This document shows, piece after piece, positions 1-10,338 of a DNA stretch of 22,253 bases. Source of the stretch: Botryllus schlosseri (Eukaryota; Chordata; Ascidiacea; Stolidobranchia; Styelidae); assembly GCA_000444245.1 (NCBI GenBank), contig ATSW01006800.1, positions 1-22,253 of the forward strand, written 5' to 3'. The notes beneath the pieces were generated by a model. The model searched no databases. It saw nothing but the letters and a program-made list of their open reading frames with translations, and was not told the origin of the DNA. Both the position numbers and the translations under genes were made by a program. Position 1 is the first letter of the stretch. Every line of letters starts with the position of its first letter.

Positions 1-967
1 TGCTTTCATGGAAACAAGTGAAGTTAAGCCTGGTTGAGTGTGTGAGTGTTTTGTAACGGTGTTGTTGGATATCCGGTTCCAGAAAACCGAAAAAGGGCTT
101 TCCTATTGTACTAATTCACTGTCGACTTGCCTTAGTCTGGTGTAAGATTACGCATTACGCATGCAGCACGACCAGGACAACATGTAGGCTATTCATTTTT
201 TCAGATTATGATATGATCAAACTTATTCGATCAGAAGGCAGTTGTGTATAATTTATCCCGTACACCAGCTTTACGATTGAACACTAGAAATAAACTACAC
301 CCGAAAGAAATTGCAACACCTGACATTTACCCATCAGTGAAATTGGTCAAAATATTATCAGGGCCCGGCAAGCGGGGACTCTACCGAATCTTCATCCAAG
401 CTCATCCATCCCTCAGTAGAGGAGCTCATGATTTTCGCAAATGCTCATTTTCTATTCATCGCGTTATTTTATCATTCAAATCATATCGAAGGACCACCCG
501 TTGGAATCGCAATAACGCGCAGGTAGCCTTTTCGTATAATAAGGATTACAGGCGGATTTACTTCTACCTTAAGACCACCGACTACCGCATTCGACAATGG
601 CGGCGAAATTTACCAATTCCGTGGCCTACGAAAACTCGAGGACTTCAAACAAATGTTAAGCTGAAAGTTTGGGTCAGCCTAAGTACGCATAGATTTCTGA
701 TATCCTGATCGTAATAGCGAATATATCAATGGAATAAGAGCTTTTCTCAATAATTCATACATTCCCTCCTTTCCAGCTATGCTGCCGCTGGTGTTGGTGT
801 AGAATACCGCTCAACGGTCCACTAATCAGCTAGCCCAATAACGTAATACCTTGTAAACAGGACATTTGGAGCAATGGTGCGGCATACTGTAGCCACTTCA
901 GGCCTTGTTTTGGATGGAAATATTTGGATTGGAAAACGGATACAGATTGGTTTCGCGATATATTCAC
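1..967 (-). other. Probable Wnt9 intron, 5' part; no exon seen
   Basis: This stretch lies directly downstream (minus strand) of the splice donor that closes the Wnt9 exon at 968. I looked for the next conserved Wnt9 block, which in vertebrates begins F-K-E-T-A-F, and for the later cysteine-rich blocks; none is present on either strand. The intron is therefore inferred to run past the left edge. A 155-codon open stretch at 244-708 on the plus strand opens on GTG, has no recognisable motif, and could occur by chance in this much sequence, so I do not call it a gene. Confidence 0.5.
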
Positions 968-1805
968 CTCTGGAGAGCAGATGCACTCTCGTGCGACCGA
1001 TCGTGCAGTTCCATCTCTCGAAACGGAACTGGTACTGGCATTCCGAAACGGACATCACCATCGCCTCGCGGAGTATTTGCGGCAGGCCAGAATCCTTCTT
1101 ACACATCCGTCTTTGTTTCCGTGTCAGAGTCAATTCGTCGCATTGCTTCCTAGCTTGTTTCCTGTTAATATCCTCAACCGATACAAGCGGCACACTAGTC
1201 TCTCTTTCCTTCATATCCGAAGCGTTGCTGTTGGTCGCTGCCGATAATGCGTTTTGCGTTTGGATGTTTTCACTGTTTAACTTCATCTGTCCGTTGCTAT
1301 CAACTGTCATATAGTTCATGATCGAGGAAATATCGTCCGTCACAAAGAGAGGCCTTATTTCTGGCGGTAGGGAGCTGTCTGTCACGGGCTGCGAGCCTTT
1401 GTAGCTTTCGTCCGGCGACGATTGATCGGTGTCAACATTTGAACGTTCTTGGCCTGACACTTTCCTGGCGGTGCCATCTTTCTTGGGGCGACTACGCGGC
1501 GACGCATGGTACCGATGATATCCTTTGTTTGCAATCCGTCCGTTATCGCGGTGATCAGCCTGGCGATGGCGCGAAATCGCGTAATCATTTCCATGGCCAG
1601 CACGCGAACTGTCTTCGTTTGGACTTTTGGGAGTGTACGCGACGTCTCGCGGCCGACTCGCGCGTTCTCTCATGTATGCTTGTTTACTGTAAGGACGGCG
1701 GCGAATCTGTTGGGGATATCGGGGTAATCGCCGTCTCGGCTGGTCTGGATACGGCTCAGCGTGCCGTCTGTAATGGATGGAATGGGAGCTTGTGCTCGGG
1801 TTTGC
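968..1805 (-). CDS. Wnt9: Wnt9-family ligand, exon with N-terminal Wnt core
   Basis: Secreted, lipid-modified Wnt signalling ligand of the Wnt9 (formerly Wnt14/15) subfamily, acting outside the cell on Frizzled/LRP receptors. The exon runs from an acceptor (pyrimidine-rich tract ending ACAG, exon starts at 1805, phase 0) to a donor (GAG|GTGAAT, last exon base 968, phase 1). It is open for 279 codons. The last 60 or so residues are the Wnt N-terminal core: first conserved cysteine at 1140-1142 in KQCDEL, then RKQRRMC, then [14 protein letters not shown], ending LLSRG. KQRRMC and FRFERWNCT followed by LL-x-RG match vertebrate WNT9 closely, as I remember it, and the exon boundary falls just before the expected FKETAF block. 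The 221 residues before the core are hydrophilic, rich in Arg, Ser, Asn and Asp, with Arg clusters near 1730-1690. That leader is much longer than in vertebrate WNT9. Wnt identity is nearly certain, Wnt9 assignment likely; the rest of the protein lies outside the window. Confidence 0.92.
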
Positions 1806-1867
1806 CTGTAAAATAATATTAAGCGAACATTGAAACGTTACACACTGTTACTATAGTAGATGCCTAC

Positions 1868-1974
1868 CTGGACCGGTGAATCCTGTTGAACTCTGCCCTT
1901 CTCATTTATCCTTGGAGGCCTGTCCGGGGTACTTCGCGTTCTCTTTTGCCAGATATTTTTTGTGGATCGTGTTT
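1868..1974 (-). CDS. Wnt9: Wnt9, upstream small exon (leader region)
   Basis: Predicted 107-bp internal exon joined to the Wnt core exon by a 62-bp intron (1806-1867). It starts after an acceptor reading TTTCCAG (exon base 1974) and ends at CAG|GTAGGC (last base 1868). The reading frame is open throughout, leaves in phase 0 and matches the phase-0 entry of the next exon; an in-frame stop lies just upstream of the acceptor, which supports the boundary. It encodes 35 residues, strongly basic and polar (for example WQKRTRSTPDRPPR), with no membrane segment, so the signal peptide must be in a further exon to the right. I found no convincing signal-peptide exon nearby. The evidence is splice-site and frame consistency only; no homology is visible in this stretch. 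Confidence 0.65.
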
Positions 1975-2176
1975 CTGGAAATTATTTACGTTTGAAACTT
2001 GATACGTGGTACTTAGTTAATAATCACGAATGACGTGCTTGTGTCTGGCAACGGGCAATTGGGTCGTGCTTAAAATAACGTTGGTTTTGCCTTGTTTAAA
2101 GGTTTTATTAAATACAGAATCCAATTGATTCGGTAAACGAGAACAAATGTGAAGATTCTACAGGAAATATATATAG

Positions 2177-3362
2177 CAGGGGTTCTCAACCCACGGCCCG
2201 CAGACGATTCTTTTGCGGCCCGCGATATCTTTCAATATAATCACTACTGTCCCCGTATTGTTATGGAAGACCGATGTGTCACATTTGTCGAAGAACAGTT
2301 GTTGTAACAAAGCCTAGAAGCTTGAAATGATAGCACGATAGTTTCATCTGGAGTTATACATATCAAACGTTGCTAGCTTGGTTTCAAGACCAGCAATCCA
2401 TATTTCGAATCATTTTTAAAATTGCCGACGACGTGACATACGCATTGTTCAAAATTGCTGGGAATATCGCTAAACCCAAGAATCTGCTAGATAAAGTATG
2501 ACTTCAATAAAACTTTAACGTACTGTGCGAATATTCGCTGTTTCCGGAACTTAGCACCAAGTCCTACATCACCTGACAAATTTCGAAGCTACAGTTGTCT
2601 GATTCAACAGTCACCAGAAGAGTAACAGCGATCTCAGTCGATCTTTTATCGCATGTTCTGTAACACGTTGCCACGTAGACCACTTTAGCCTAGCATTGGA
2701 CCTATCCATCGATGCACACAGTGCACACACATTGCATAGCTAATTATCCAGGTGCTTTTTATCAGAGTGGGCATGGGCATATTTCCAGAGGAAATGCTGA
2801 CGGGGCAAACGTGGGAAGGGTACCAGGACATCAATTTGACAAAGCTGACTTCTGTAACTATTGGTGTAGGGCTCCAGCCATGGAAGGAAAGGAGAAGAGT
2901 GGATTGATTTGCTCAGAAAGGACCCCCAACGTCTCAACTCTTCTCATATCACTGAGAGCTCGAAGTGATAATGACCTCAGTGACGAAAAAGTCACCGTAA
3001 TTTTATACTTGCTCGCTCACGCATTGAAACAGAGAGTTCGGTTCTCTGGTGGTGGAAGGGTTTGAAGGGTGCATATACTATACCGACATGGCAACGAATG
3101 GAATGTATGCTCCATGAAGGGATTTACTTGCGCCACTTGAAGATCGATATTCTCACAAAAAAAATAGCAACTGCAAACTTACGAACGCTCTCCATTAATG
3201 CTTTTAGAGAGTGCATAAAGATGTACTAAATGCCGAATAAGACTGATAAATAGGCCTAAATTTAATAGTAGCCCGCAAATACATGGTGATAATGTTCTGC
3301 GGCCCGCAGCGTCTTTAGTGTGAAAATGCGGCCCGTTATACGAGGGAAGTTGAGAACCCCTG
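2177..3362 (+). mobile_element. hAT DNA transposon, decayed, 1186 bp
   Basis: The ends are inverted repeats: CAGGGGTTCTCAACC at 2177 and GTTGAGAACCCCTG ending at 3362. The flanks are ATATATAG (2169-2176) and ATATGTAG (3363-3370), an 8-bp target duplication with one mismatch, the length expected for hAT elements. Both ends carry CGGCCCG-type subterminal sequence (C-G-G-C-C-C-G-C near 2200 and near 3300-3330). The interior keeps scraps of a plus-strand transposase (separate entry) that is too short and too broken to be active. The element sits in the putative first intron region of Wnt9. Confidence 0.9.
2400..2965 (+). pseudogene. hAT transposase remnant
   Basis: Broken coding sequence inside the 2177-3362 transposon. 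Blocks in different frames match the ZBED/GTF2IRD2-like branch of hAT transposases as I know it. Near 2430-2470 is a stretch reading FKIAGNIAKPKN, like the family's RVA-x-x-IAK-x-x-KP block. Near 2590-2640 is KLQLSDSTVTRRVTAIS, like LSNDTV-x-RRI. At 2684-2713 is FSLALDLSID, like FSLALDESTD, which carries the first catalytic aspartate. Near 2868-2890 is APAMEGKEKSGLI, like TDGAPAMVGK, and near 2905 is LLRKDP. Several frame changes and stops separate these blocks, the residue before G-A-P-A-M that should be catalytic is gone, and the C-terminal dimerisation region is not recognisable. Family call is fairly sure; function is lost. Confidence 0.75.
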
Positions 3363-3514
3363 ATATGTAGCGTCGCAACGGAACCAAAATTTGATCGCAG
3401 TCAATACTTGAACACAAAGAAGTGAGGTCATACATACGCTGTGGCGTAATGAATGAAAAACTGGTCATTAATGCTTTATGTATTTGTTACGTGGTGGTGT
3501 CTACTACTTTCAAC

Positions 3515-3930
3515 TAGGGATGGTGTGAACCTGTAAAAGGTTCAGTTTCGTGTGAACGCGAACCTTTTTGAAAGGTTCTGTTTGAACGCGAACGTGAACC
3601 TCATGACGTCGAGTGACGTCATATTGCTTATTCCAACCCTACATTTCAGTGAAGTGACAGCCTATATTAATGTACACGATACCTAGCGACGACTCGGGCC
3701 ACATAATGCCACAATGCTGAAGTACATATTGATGTTTTAAACGTCGCCAAATGTATCAACTGGGGCAATCAAATGATATAATAATACCATAAAATCAATA
3801 TCTTCCGTCGCTTTGCCAACAATTCCGATGAGGACTTGCATGGGAATATATGGTTACGCCTTAACGGTCTAGGCCAGACCGGACATTCGGCGTCTGAGCA
3901 TTGCTACGTTGATATTGAGCAGAGTGTAAT
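3515..3930 (+). repeat. Interspersed repeat, TAGGGATGG end, copy 1
   Basis: Begins TAGGGATGGTGTGAACC and continues with short inverted and repeated motifs built on GTGAACGCGAAC and AAAGGTTC. A second copy of the same sequence, same orientation, starts at 12470; the two align from the first base to at least about 3890 (copy 2: to 12829) with scattered substitutions and small indels. The terminal TAGGGATG resembles a hAT end, but I could not find the matching inverted end (CATCCCTA) to the right, nor a target duplication of the preceding CTTTCAAC, so the right boundary is approximate. No coding sequence seen. Confidence 0.65.
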
Positions 3931-4532
3931 ATCGTTTTCTATACTTGCTACCGATATCACCGCGTTTACAAGTAGCCCACACCCAAATCGCACGGATTTG
4001 GTTTTTTATGATATAATAAACATATGAAATCAAGATTGACCCTTACGATTGCTAGACTTTTAACATCAGGCTACGATATGAATTTCATTGATTGGTTGAA
4101 TAAGCATCATTTGCTGACATTCGTTCTCGATGTTGCGTGATTGCGAATCAAGCTCACAGCATAGAGTCACGAAATATTCGAGCAAACTTTTGTAACAGAG
4201 CAAGTAAATTCTTTTGAGATTGTCAAGGTGCACGCTCGGTTAGTGTGGAATATTTTGTGCTGCCAGAGCCATGCATATAGTGACCCGCAGTTTAAATGCA
4301 ATATATATAATATATACAGCAATCTATTCTTGCAAATCGCGAAAGCACCATTACAAACCGACATATCGACGTTTCATCGATAGTTTGGCTACATAAAAGT
4401 CACTTTGGGAGAAAAGCTCGCTGTCGGAACATATTGGCTGGTTGCGGTTCAAGAGGATCAAAGCATAACCTAAAACATTAAACTGCATAGACGTATAGAC
4501 GTTTAACGAAAACGGTCCGCAAAGTGTGCTAG
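3931..4532. other. Intergenic, nothing callable
   Basis: AT-rich sequence with a short ATATATATAATATATA run near 4300. A minus-strand open stretch at 4167-4364 opens with a hydrophobic run and could look like a signal peptide, but it lacks a good splice donor in a usable phase and is not called. Confidence 0.4.
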
Positions 4533-4733
4533 ATGAATATGAATATCGATGATTTCATGCAACGCAAAGTTCATAAAGAAAACTATTCGAAATACTGGGG
4601 ATTATTGCCAGACCTTGAAAACCAAAGCATCTGCTCTCCCAAGCAAACGGGAATGAATCCAGCATACAATGCGAGCCATTCAAAGAACATACGTTTCGTA
4701 GAAATGAAAGCCGGTAATAACGTATCATTTCGG
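4533..4733 (+). CDS. Candidate small-protein gene, exon 1
   Basis: I do not recognise this gene. The ATG at 4533 is preceded immediately by an in-frame stop, so it is either the true start or lies next to a weak acceptor (GTGCTAG). The exon encodes 67 polar residues starting MNMNIDDFMQRK with no membrane segment and ends CGG|GTGTAAAT at 4733 in phase 0. The next exon begins at 4818 after TTTAGTTTCAG, a good acceptor; the 84-bp intron (4734-4817) carries an in-frame stop, so splicing is needed to keep the frame. Joined, the protein would be 143 residues. No domain recognised; an alternative donor lies at 4713|4714 (CCG|GTAATA) but leads quickly to a stop in the next exon. The evidence is frame, splice sites and the downstream polyadenylation signal. 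Confidence 0.42.
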
Positions 4734-4817
4734 GTGTAAATATCTATTTCATTAGATCCTGCGTACCGGTGGGGTATTTCGTCACATCCCCAACCCGTTA
4801 CACAAATTTAGTTTCAG

Positions 4818-5048
4818 ACGATTCCGTTATTTCTACATCGGACTTCAAAAACCGTTAATGTTATGGTTCTAAACAACGCAACCAAAGATTTGGACCGATA
4901 TCATTTGATAAGACTTGATGACGTCAACCAACAAGCACGCAAGACAAAGCAAAGCCTTAGCTGCGCTAGATCATCACATATCATTATTGGTACATCAGGA
5001 GGAGAGGATACATCGTACGTAGGTTACACCCTTCTGTGTAATATGTGA
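4818..5048 (+). CDS. Candidate small-protein gene, exon 2 with stop
   Basis: Open from the acceptor at 4817|4818 in the same phase as exon 1, encoding 76 residues that include a stretch reading KTVNVMVLNNATKDLDRY and end LLCNM before the TGA at 5046-5048. A glycine-rich patch (IIIGTSGGED) lies near the end. It contains no recognised motif. An AATAAA follows 18 bases after the stop, which fits a terminal exon with a very short 3' UTR. If instead the donor-like TAC|GTAGGT at 5018|5019 were used, the gene would continue further right; I saw no obvious next exon. The function is unknown. Confidence 0.42.
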   Translation, partial: TIPLFLHRTSKTVNVMVLNNATKDLDRYHLIRLDDVNQQARKTKQSLSCARSSHIIIGTSGGEDTSYVGYTLLCNM

Positions 5049-5065
5049 ACTGATAATATCGACTC

Positions 5066-5071
5066 AATAAA
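5066..5071 (+). promoter_or_regulatory. Polyadenylation signal AATAAA
   Basis: Canonical AATAAA 18 bases after the stop codon of the candidate gene ending at 5048. A second AATAAA occurs at 5162-5167. Both could be chance in AT-rich DNA; the first is well placed. Confidence 0.4.
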
Positions 5072-5422
5072 ATGCACGTAAAAGCAATTCCCTTTGAATG
5101 ATAACTAATTGATGGGATATGTTTCTTCGGCAACATTGCTCGATCCAAGTGGTCATTAAGAAATAAAACTACGTTGCCGTTTCAAAATCCCGAGCTTGTG
5201 CTCCCAGACGCACCTCAGAGCGAAATATTTCGCAAAAGATTAAAAAATCCCAGCATTCATTGATTAGCATCATTCCCGTGTCATGTTCGAGCAGTGAGTG
5301 ATCACAAGCGGTAATATGCTGATAAAGTTAATAATGGTGTATAGGCAGACATAATATAATAGTATGATATGTGAAATTTGTCATATTATAATTAAAATCA
5401 GCCCCTTAAAGTGACGGGGTTA

Positions 5423-5624
5423 CTATTGGAAAATAGATGTACCGAGGGAAACTTCTTGGTCATCAGGTTGCGGGCTCAGGTCGATTCTTTCGTAACTTTT
5501 GGAGGGAGCGGTGTAGTAGCCGTTGTCGTTCCACTGATAGGCATTTTGCATGTTATCGTCTCCCATAAACACTGCGTCTTGATCCAGAGGTTTCAGATTC
5601 GTGATATGATCTTTGCCAGTAAGA
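5423..5624 (-). CDS. Candidate last exon, acidic tyrosine-rich tail
   Basis: Not recognised. On the minus strand an acceptor with a pyrimidine-rich tract (TCTTGTTATTCAG) is followed at 5624 by an open frame of 66 codons closed by TAG at 5423-5425; the exon enters in phase 2. The encoded tail is acidic and polar, with tyrosines in NAYQWNDNGYY and in SYERIDL, the latter a YxxPhi-type sorting motif, and ends GTSIFQ. Composition and low hydrophobicity are those of a cytoplasmic tail of a membrane protein, but that is inference. The frame extends upstream of the acceptor without an early stop, yet that part reads as non-coding. No AATAAA is visible on this strand down to 5090. The gene would face the 4533-5048 gene tail to tail. 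Upstream exons to the right are not established. Confidence 0.35.
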
Positions 5625-8600
5625 CTGAATAACAAGACATGGATTGATAAATGTGGGTAGCCTACATAAGGTAACGTACGAACAGACTTCGTTTTCAAAA
5701 TACATCCAGTTATATTCATCCCACAGCAGGATGGCATGAATATACAATAACTCACAATGCAGTTTGCAAGTAATTGTTGTTGCGATAATAATTGTTACAG
5801 ATACGTAGAGATTAGTTATATCTAAGACATGCAATCATATTTTCCATTCGTTGATAAACTGTAAAATAATTGATCAAGAATCAACCAATTTCTCACTCCG
5901 TGGCATATAAAAGGCCCATTACATGGTTGGAAATCATAGTTTGGGCTAGTTTGGGTTCACACAGATGTGGTTGCAATTTATGCACTATTACACACAAAAA
6001 TGATCCGGTAAGCCAGGGGTATCTTTGAAAGAACAGAATAGAATGTACAAAGCGAAAACGCATACCCCCGGGTATTCAATAGTACCCGTTGCATAAAATA
6101 CTACGTGCCTGTCGGCGGCAATTTAGCCCTAAATTCTACTAGATGGAAATGTAATAAATCATCTATATAAGATACTAAATAATTACGCGCGTTGTACTTT
6201 ATATTTGCACACAGAGCGGATGGCTCGCGCTGTGAAAAAAATGACCATTAAGTCTTCACCCCTGCTATTCTCTCGCTGATTGACTTGAATAAAACGAGTC
6301 CGTTCTTTAAATATTCTCATCGAAGACACTTGATAATTTCCGCAGTAAAAAGACATGCCATGTTAGGCAACAAAACCGATAACCCTCTTCTCCGGTATTG
6401 ATGTTGTCATGGTATTATTATTATTATCGGTACATTTAATGTTGAAACATAATGAACTCCGTAGCTCTCTCGCTACAGGCAAAATGGCGAAATTGTGAAA
6501 TCATAATAACAAATACCAGCGATTTCGTAAATTTAATGAATCGATATCAAATGTTATCCCCAACTTTTATAAAAGTGTAACAGTTTAAGGGGATCGCGAT
6601 CAAAATTGAGACAACCATAAATAAAATAATTTCATTGCTGCTGTGTATCTGTATAATGATATGATATGCATATGACCGACTATTATATGTTTGTTTTAAG
6701 ATACAGCTAGTGCCACACTATGCATAACGTAATCGGTGTAAATATAAATATATTTACTCGCCAATGAAGACGTCTGGTATCATATGATGCTAATTGACAC
6801 CAACTCGTGGGACGTATAGCAGAAATGTATCACACTGACGTTCAGGGCAAGAAAATACTACAGGAAAACCACCGTTTTGGCACATACAATTCACAACATG
6901 TCCAGTGGCAAGAATGTCGGAATGTTTTATATACTGAATTGAGCGGTGCGTATACATAAAACCTGATGTATCAATTTTGATTGTTGATTACGTCATGTCT
7001 ACAAATAAAAACTGACGGAGAGAATCATCGTCAAATTTCAACCCATAAAGTAATTATGCACATTCCACGAATATATAGTTGGTTGCACTTCCCTGCTTCA
7101 TGATCTTGATGAAATCGGAATTTACGGGATTATCCAAATGGCTTTTGCTTCAATAAACTACCCAATTATATGACGTAGGCCTATCCACGATATTCGCGTC
7201 ACAAAATTATTGAAAATTCGTGTGCGGCAAAATACCTCGTGAAAAGACAACGTTCACCCGAAATCTGGCTATTTGAAAATTGACGAAAATTGTATCGCTC
7301 AATAAATTATTGTCGCCAATTTTCGATGATCGGTTAGGTGAGCTATGTTCTCACTGCTTGGATATATCTTATTGGTTAAGTAAAGTTGGATCTTTTGAAT
7401 ACCAATAAAATTGGAAACTGATCAAAGGCTGATGCGTAACTCGATTGCACTACTACTCGATAATCTGTTGACTCCAACAAATTTGCGCAAATTTCCGTAG
7501 AATTCGGGCGATCGCAAAAATGCGGATTGTTGTAACCCGCCGTGGGAAAGTCTTGTTGGATGTATATTCGAAGTCGTTCAACTTAATTTTAAGAATAGCG
7601 AATAACATAGATTGAATTTTGCGGTCAAGCATAACATTGAAGCTATATTGATGAAGATCATATTTTATATTCGATCGATTTTACCATAGGAAAGTGCAAT
7701 GCTTGTAGTAGTCCGTTAGCGCTGTAACGTTCAGTGCATGATAACAAACTTTAGTCAGTGATAGTCACGTGGCGTGTATTAAATACATATGTCATCCTTA
7801 ACAGTCTTTACACGAATCTCCAAAGATAACGGCATTACATGCGGATTATACGTTATGACAAAATATAAAAGGAGGTAAGATGTTGAATAGATTGGCATGG
7901 CAAAGCAGAATTATCACTGAAAACCATATCGGNATCCCCAAAATATATCATAGATTAATATCCCCTCGTCCATACACCGCACTCGCGTTTTTTTGCAATC
8001 GTTACTCGCGGGATAAAACGTATGTAAGTGACGAAACATATTGCACTATAAACTGCAACAAAGCATCGAAGATTTTACGTATATTTCTTCACTATTATAA
8101 CATTTATATTTTGTTCATTCATCCATCTGCGAACGATCTTGCGCGACAGTACATCGCAAATCAATATACATCACATAGAGAATTACCATTATAGTATCGG
8201 TTGTTACGGCCTTTACATGTTACTTGGGTAAATTTGTTGACCGGCGAAACTAGCAATAAACTCGTTTGCGCACTGAAACTGTCATCGCATTGTGTACGGA
8301 AACTCTTGTATCATGCTGTGCAAATATCCATTAATGTTGTGTTTTATAATGTGTTCGGCTCATCCACTTCAAGGCATCAACACCGAGTAGTTGAAGAATG
8401 CTACAATCCAATAGATTTGCCTCTCCATCGTAGGTCTTGATTCACGGAAATTTGAACGATCGCAGAGCGACTAAAATTGCGCCTCGTAGAGATAACTAAC
8501 TATTCATGGCGAAACGTTCGATTTTGCTGCCCGGCGCAGCATGTCTGAGTAACAGTAGGTGTTGTCTTGTTTTGTATTATGTTTATGACGTATAGCCTGG

Positions 8601-9061
8601 TTATGCGAATTACGACACGAATGTATTTCTCCTGTCAGAACACCGATCAACTGAACTGGAAACACATATAATTGATTAACGTAATTACAGGCTTACCCAA
8701 ACGTATCGCTATTTCTATTGTCAAGATGTTTATATGGATACGGACGCAGGAATTCTGTTCCCCCGATAAGAAAGGGTCGGCATGTTGACGAAACATACCA
8801 CTTTCTACAATTTATTTCCACCACACTCGTGTGAGAGGGACATTGGATTGCTAGGCTCCACTGAATCGGAAAATTCGAGCTTTTAATAGAATTAGTTCAC
8901 CCAAGATGACAAAGACTAGCCCACACTATTCCGTCATGTACAGTACATAAAAGTTCACCGCGATTGTGTGCAGTGATGTAATGTACCAAACATTAGCACT
9001 AGAATTTGCGTTTGATGCGCCTTCGACATCGTCACATGTGCATGGTATACATATGACGTGA
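5625..9061. other. No gene called; AT-rich spacer or introns
   Basis: Apart from the TATA match at 5906 I see no domain, transposon end, tandem array or RNA gene here. Open stretches at 7880-8194 and 8201-8440 (plus strand) have no recognisable motif and no supporting splice pair. One unresolved base is at 7932. The stretch may be intron of a minus-strand gene ending at 5423, but this is not shown by the sequence. Confidence 0.4.
5906..5914 (+). promoter_or_regulatory. TATA-box promoter candidate
   Basis: TATAAAAGG in a C/G-flanked setting (GGCATATAAAAGGCCC), a strong TATA match that would place a start site near 5936-5945. Downstream, ATG at 6000 is followed by a donor-like CG|GTAAGCC at 6007|6008, which could mark a tiny first coding exon, but an earlier ATG at 5965 opens a 12-codon frame ending in TGA. 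No downstream exon was identified, so the promoter remains a sequence match only. Confidence 0.25.
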
Positions 9062-9426
9062 AGTCTTGATAATGTGTTATGTGCTACATGGAACGGACGG
9101 GAAATGACTGGGTCGACTGTTTGGGACTTGGCACCGCGCCTTGACCCGTTCTTCCACAGTCGTAGACAAAGTGGAAATGAAAGCGCTGTTGGTACTGAAG
9201 ACGACCACCCAATATGTAAAGGTCATATCGCAGTGTTCCAAGGCCTTTCCAGGATCACTTGCCTACCATCCGGCAACATTGAAACTTCTGGTCCCTATCA
9301 ACGTCTGCATGAAGTCCATGCCCGGGAAATGTTGGATTTTTGCGCCGACACGGATGAAACCTATAACTAACACCTTCACCGATACGGTAACACCGATATA
9401 TTCGGCCGATGTCCAAGAGATATGGC
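9062..9426. other. Coding-like GC-rich island, strand undecided
   Basis: A patch with higher GC than its surroundings and long open frames on both strands. On the plus strand two frames are open: 9062-9370 (ends CADTDETYN) and 9141-9437. On the minus strand a frame from about 9426 reads through a hydrophobic run (VTVSVKVLVIGFIRVGAKI) to a donor-like GATG|GTAGGC with last exon base 9267; beyond an in-frame TAG the same frame is open again to about 9075. The base pattern favours neither strand clearly. No family is recognised. It could be an exon of a membrane protein on the minus strand, a plus-strand exon, or an old transposon fragment. Confidence 0.25.
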
Positions 9427-10338
9427 ATCTATCTTAGGGCGTATTTACAAAACGGTCATGGCAATGTTTGGGCACATTGGACAAAGGCTGTATCTGGACA
9501 CATTTTAGCTATATGAAATATATCAATATTCGCAGTGTTGCAGACACAGAATATATTCCTTTGACTCTCTAATACTATGTTTCAACGTCACGAAAATTGC
9601 CTATAATATTTTGTTCCAATGGCCGATACCGATATTTCTTTCAAAGTGTGATATCGACTCGATATCATCGACGAACCGATAAATCGGTCGGGCGCTAGTC
9701 TCCAATGCTCAGTCAGGACGTCCTAAATGATTTGGTCTTTTTGTGAATATGCCATTTCTGAGAGCTATGTATAGCATAAGCCTTGAGCATGACTTTCATC
9801 ACGACTATACACTTGAAGTAAATAAAAGTAATTTACAGATACTTGTGTCGAAATGAATTGTATGAATTGCTCATCATCAATTGCTCATTGCCTCACGAAT
9901 GAACCGTGTTAATTTAAGGTAATCCGGTTCAGCCTGGCACCGACCTCGTGCAACTCAGCTGATAGAGAATATGGAGATTCTTACCCGAAATATGCAAACG
10001 CACGCCATGACGATGCTTCGCAAAAGATGTAGTATATCCAAAATGAGAACAGTATTCCGAATTTCATGCTTTGTTCAGCCTCCAAGTATCACAGATTTGA
10101 ATAGCTTATATCCTTACCGAAGCAAAATCCGTCCGATAACGGAATCCCTAACGTAAGTTATCGCAACAAGTAGTATAGTTCACGAACAATAAAGTATAGT
10201 TCTGCAAAATCCAAGTCACATCAAGTCATTCTGATACGATGGTTCGTCATCACATATTCGAAGGGTACAGCCTGAATTTCTTCCATGAAGCTCCTGCGTT
10301 AGGTACACTGTCGTCCTCAACTGACTAAAAACGCTTAC
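9427..10338. other. No gene called
   Basis: A minus-strand hydrophobic open stretch just right of 9985 ends at a good donor (CGG|GTAAGA), with the last exon base at 9985, and reads VLILDILHLLRSIVMACVC, but no credible acceptor precedes it. Nothing else stands out. Confidence 0.3.

Noticed and set aside
244-708. 155-codon plus-strand open stretch left of the Wnt9 exons
   Set aside because: Opens on GTG, no motif, no splice support, sits where a Wnt9 intron is expected, and about one such run is expected by chance in this much sequence.
874-1816. Plus-strand open stretches opposite the Wnt9 exon
   Set aside because: They are antisense shadows of the Wnt9 coding frame.
4167-4364. Minus-strand stretch with a hydrophobic N-terminus as the Wnt9 signal-peptide exon
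   Set aside because: No usable donor in the phase needed to join 1974, and no similarity to known Wnt9 signal exons.
10150-10235. Minus-strand exon between TTTTGCAG and CTTCG|GTAAGG
   Set aside because: All three frames contain stops before the donor.
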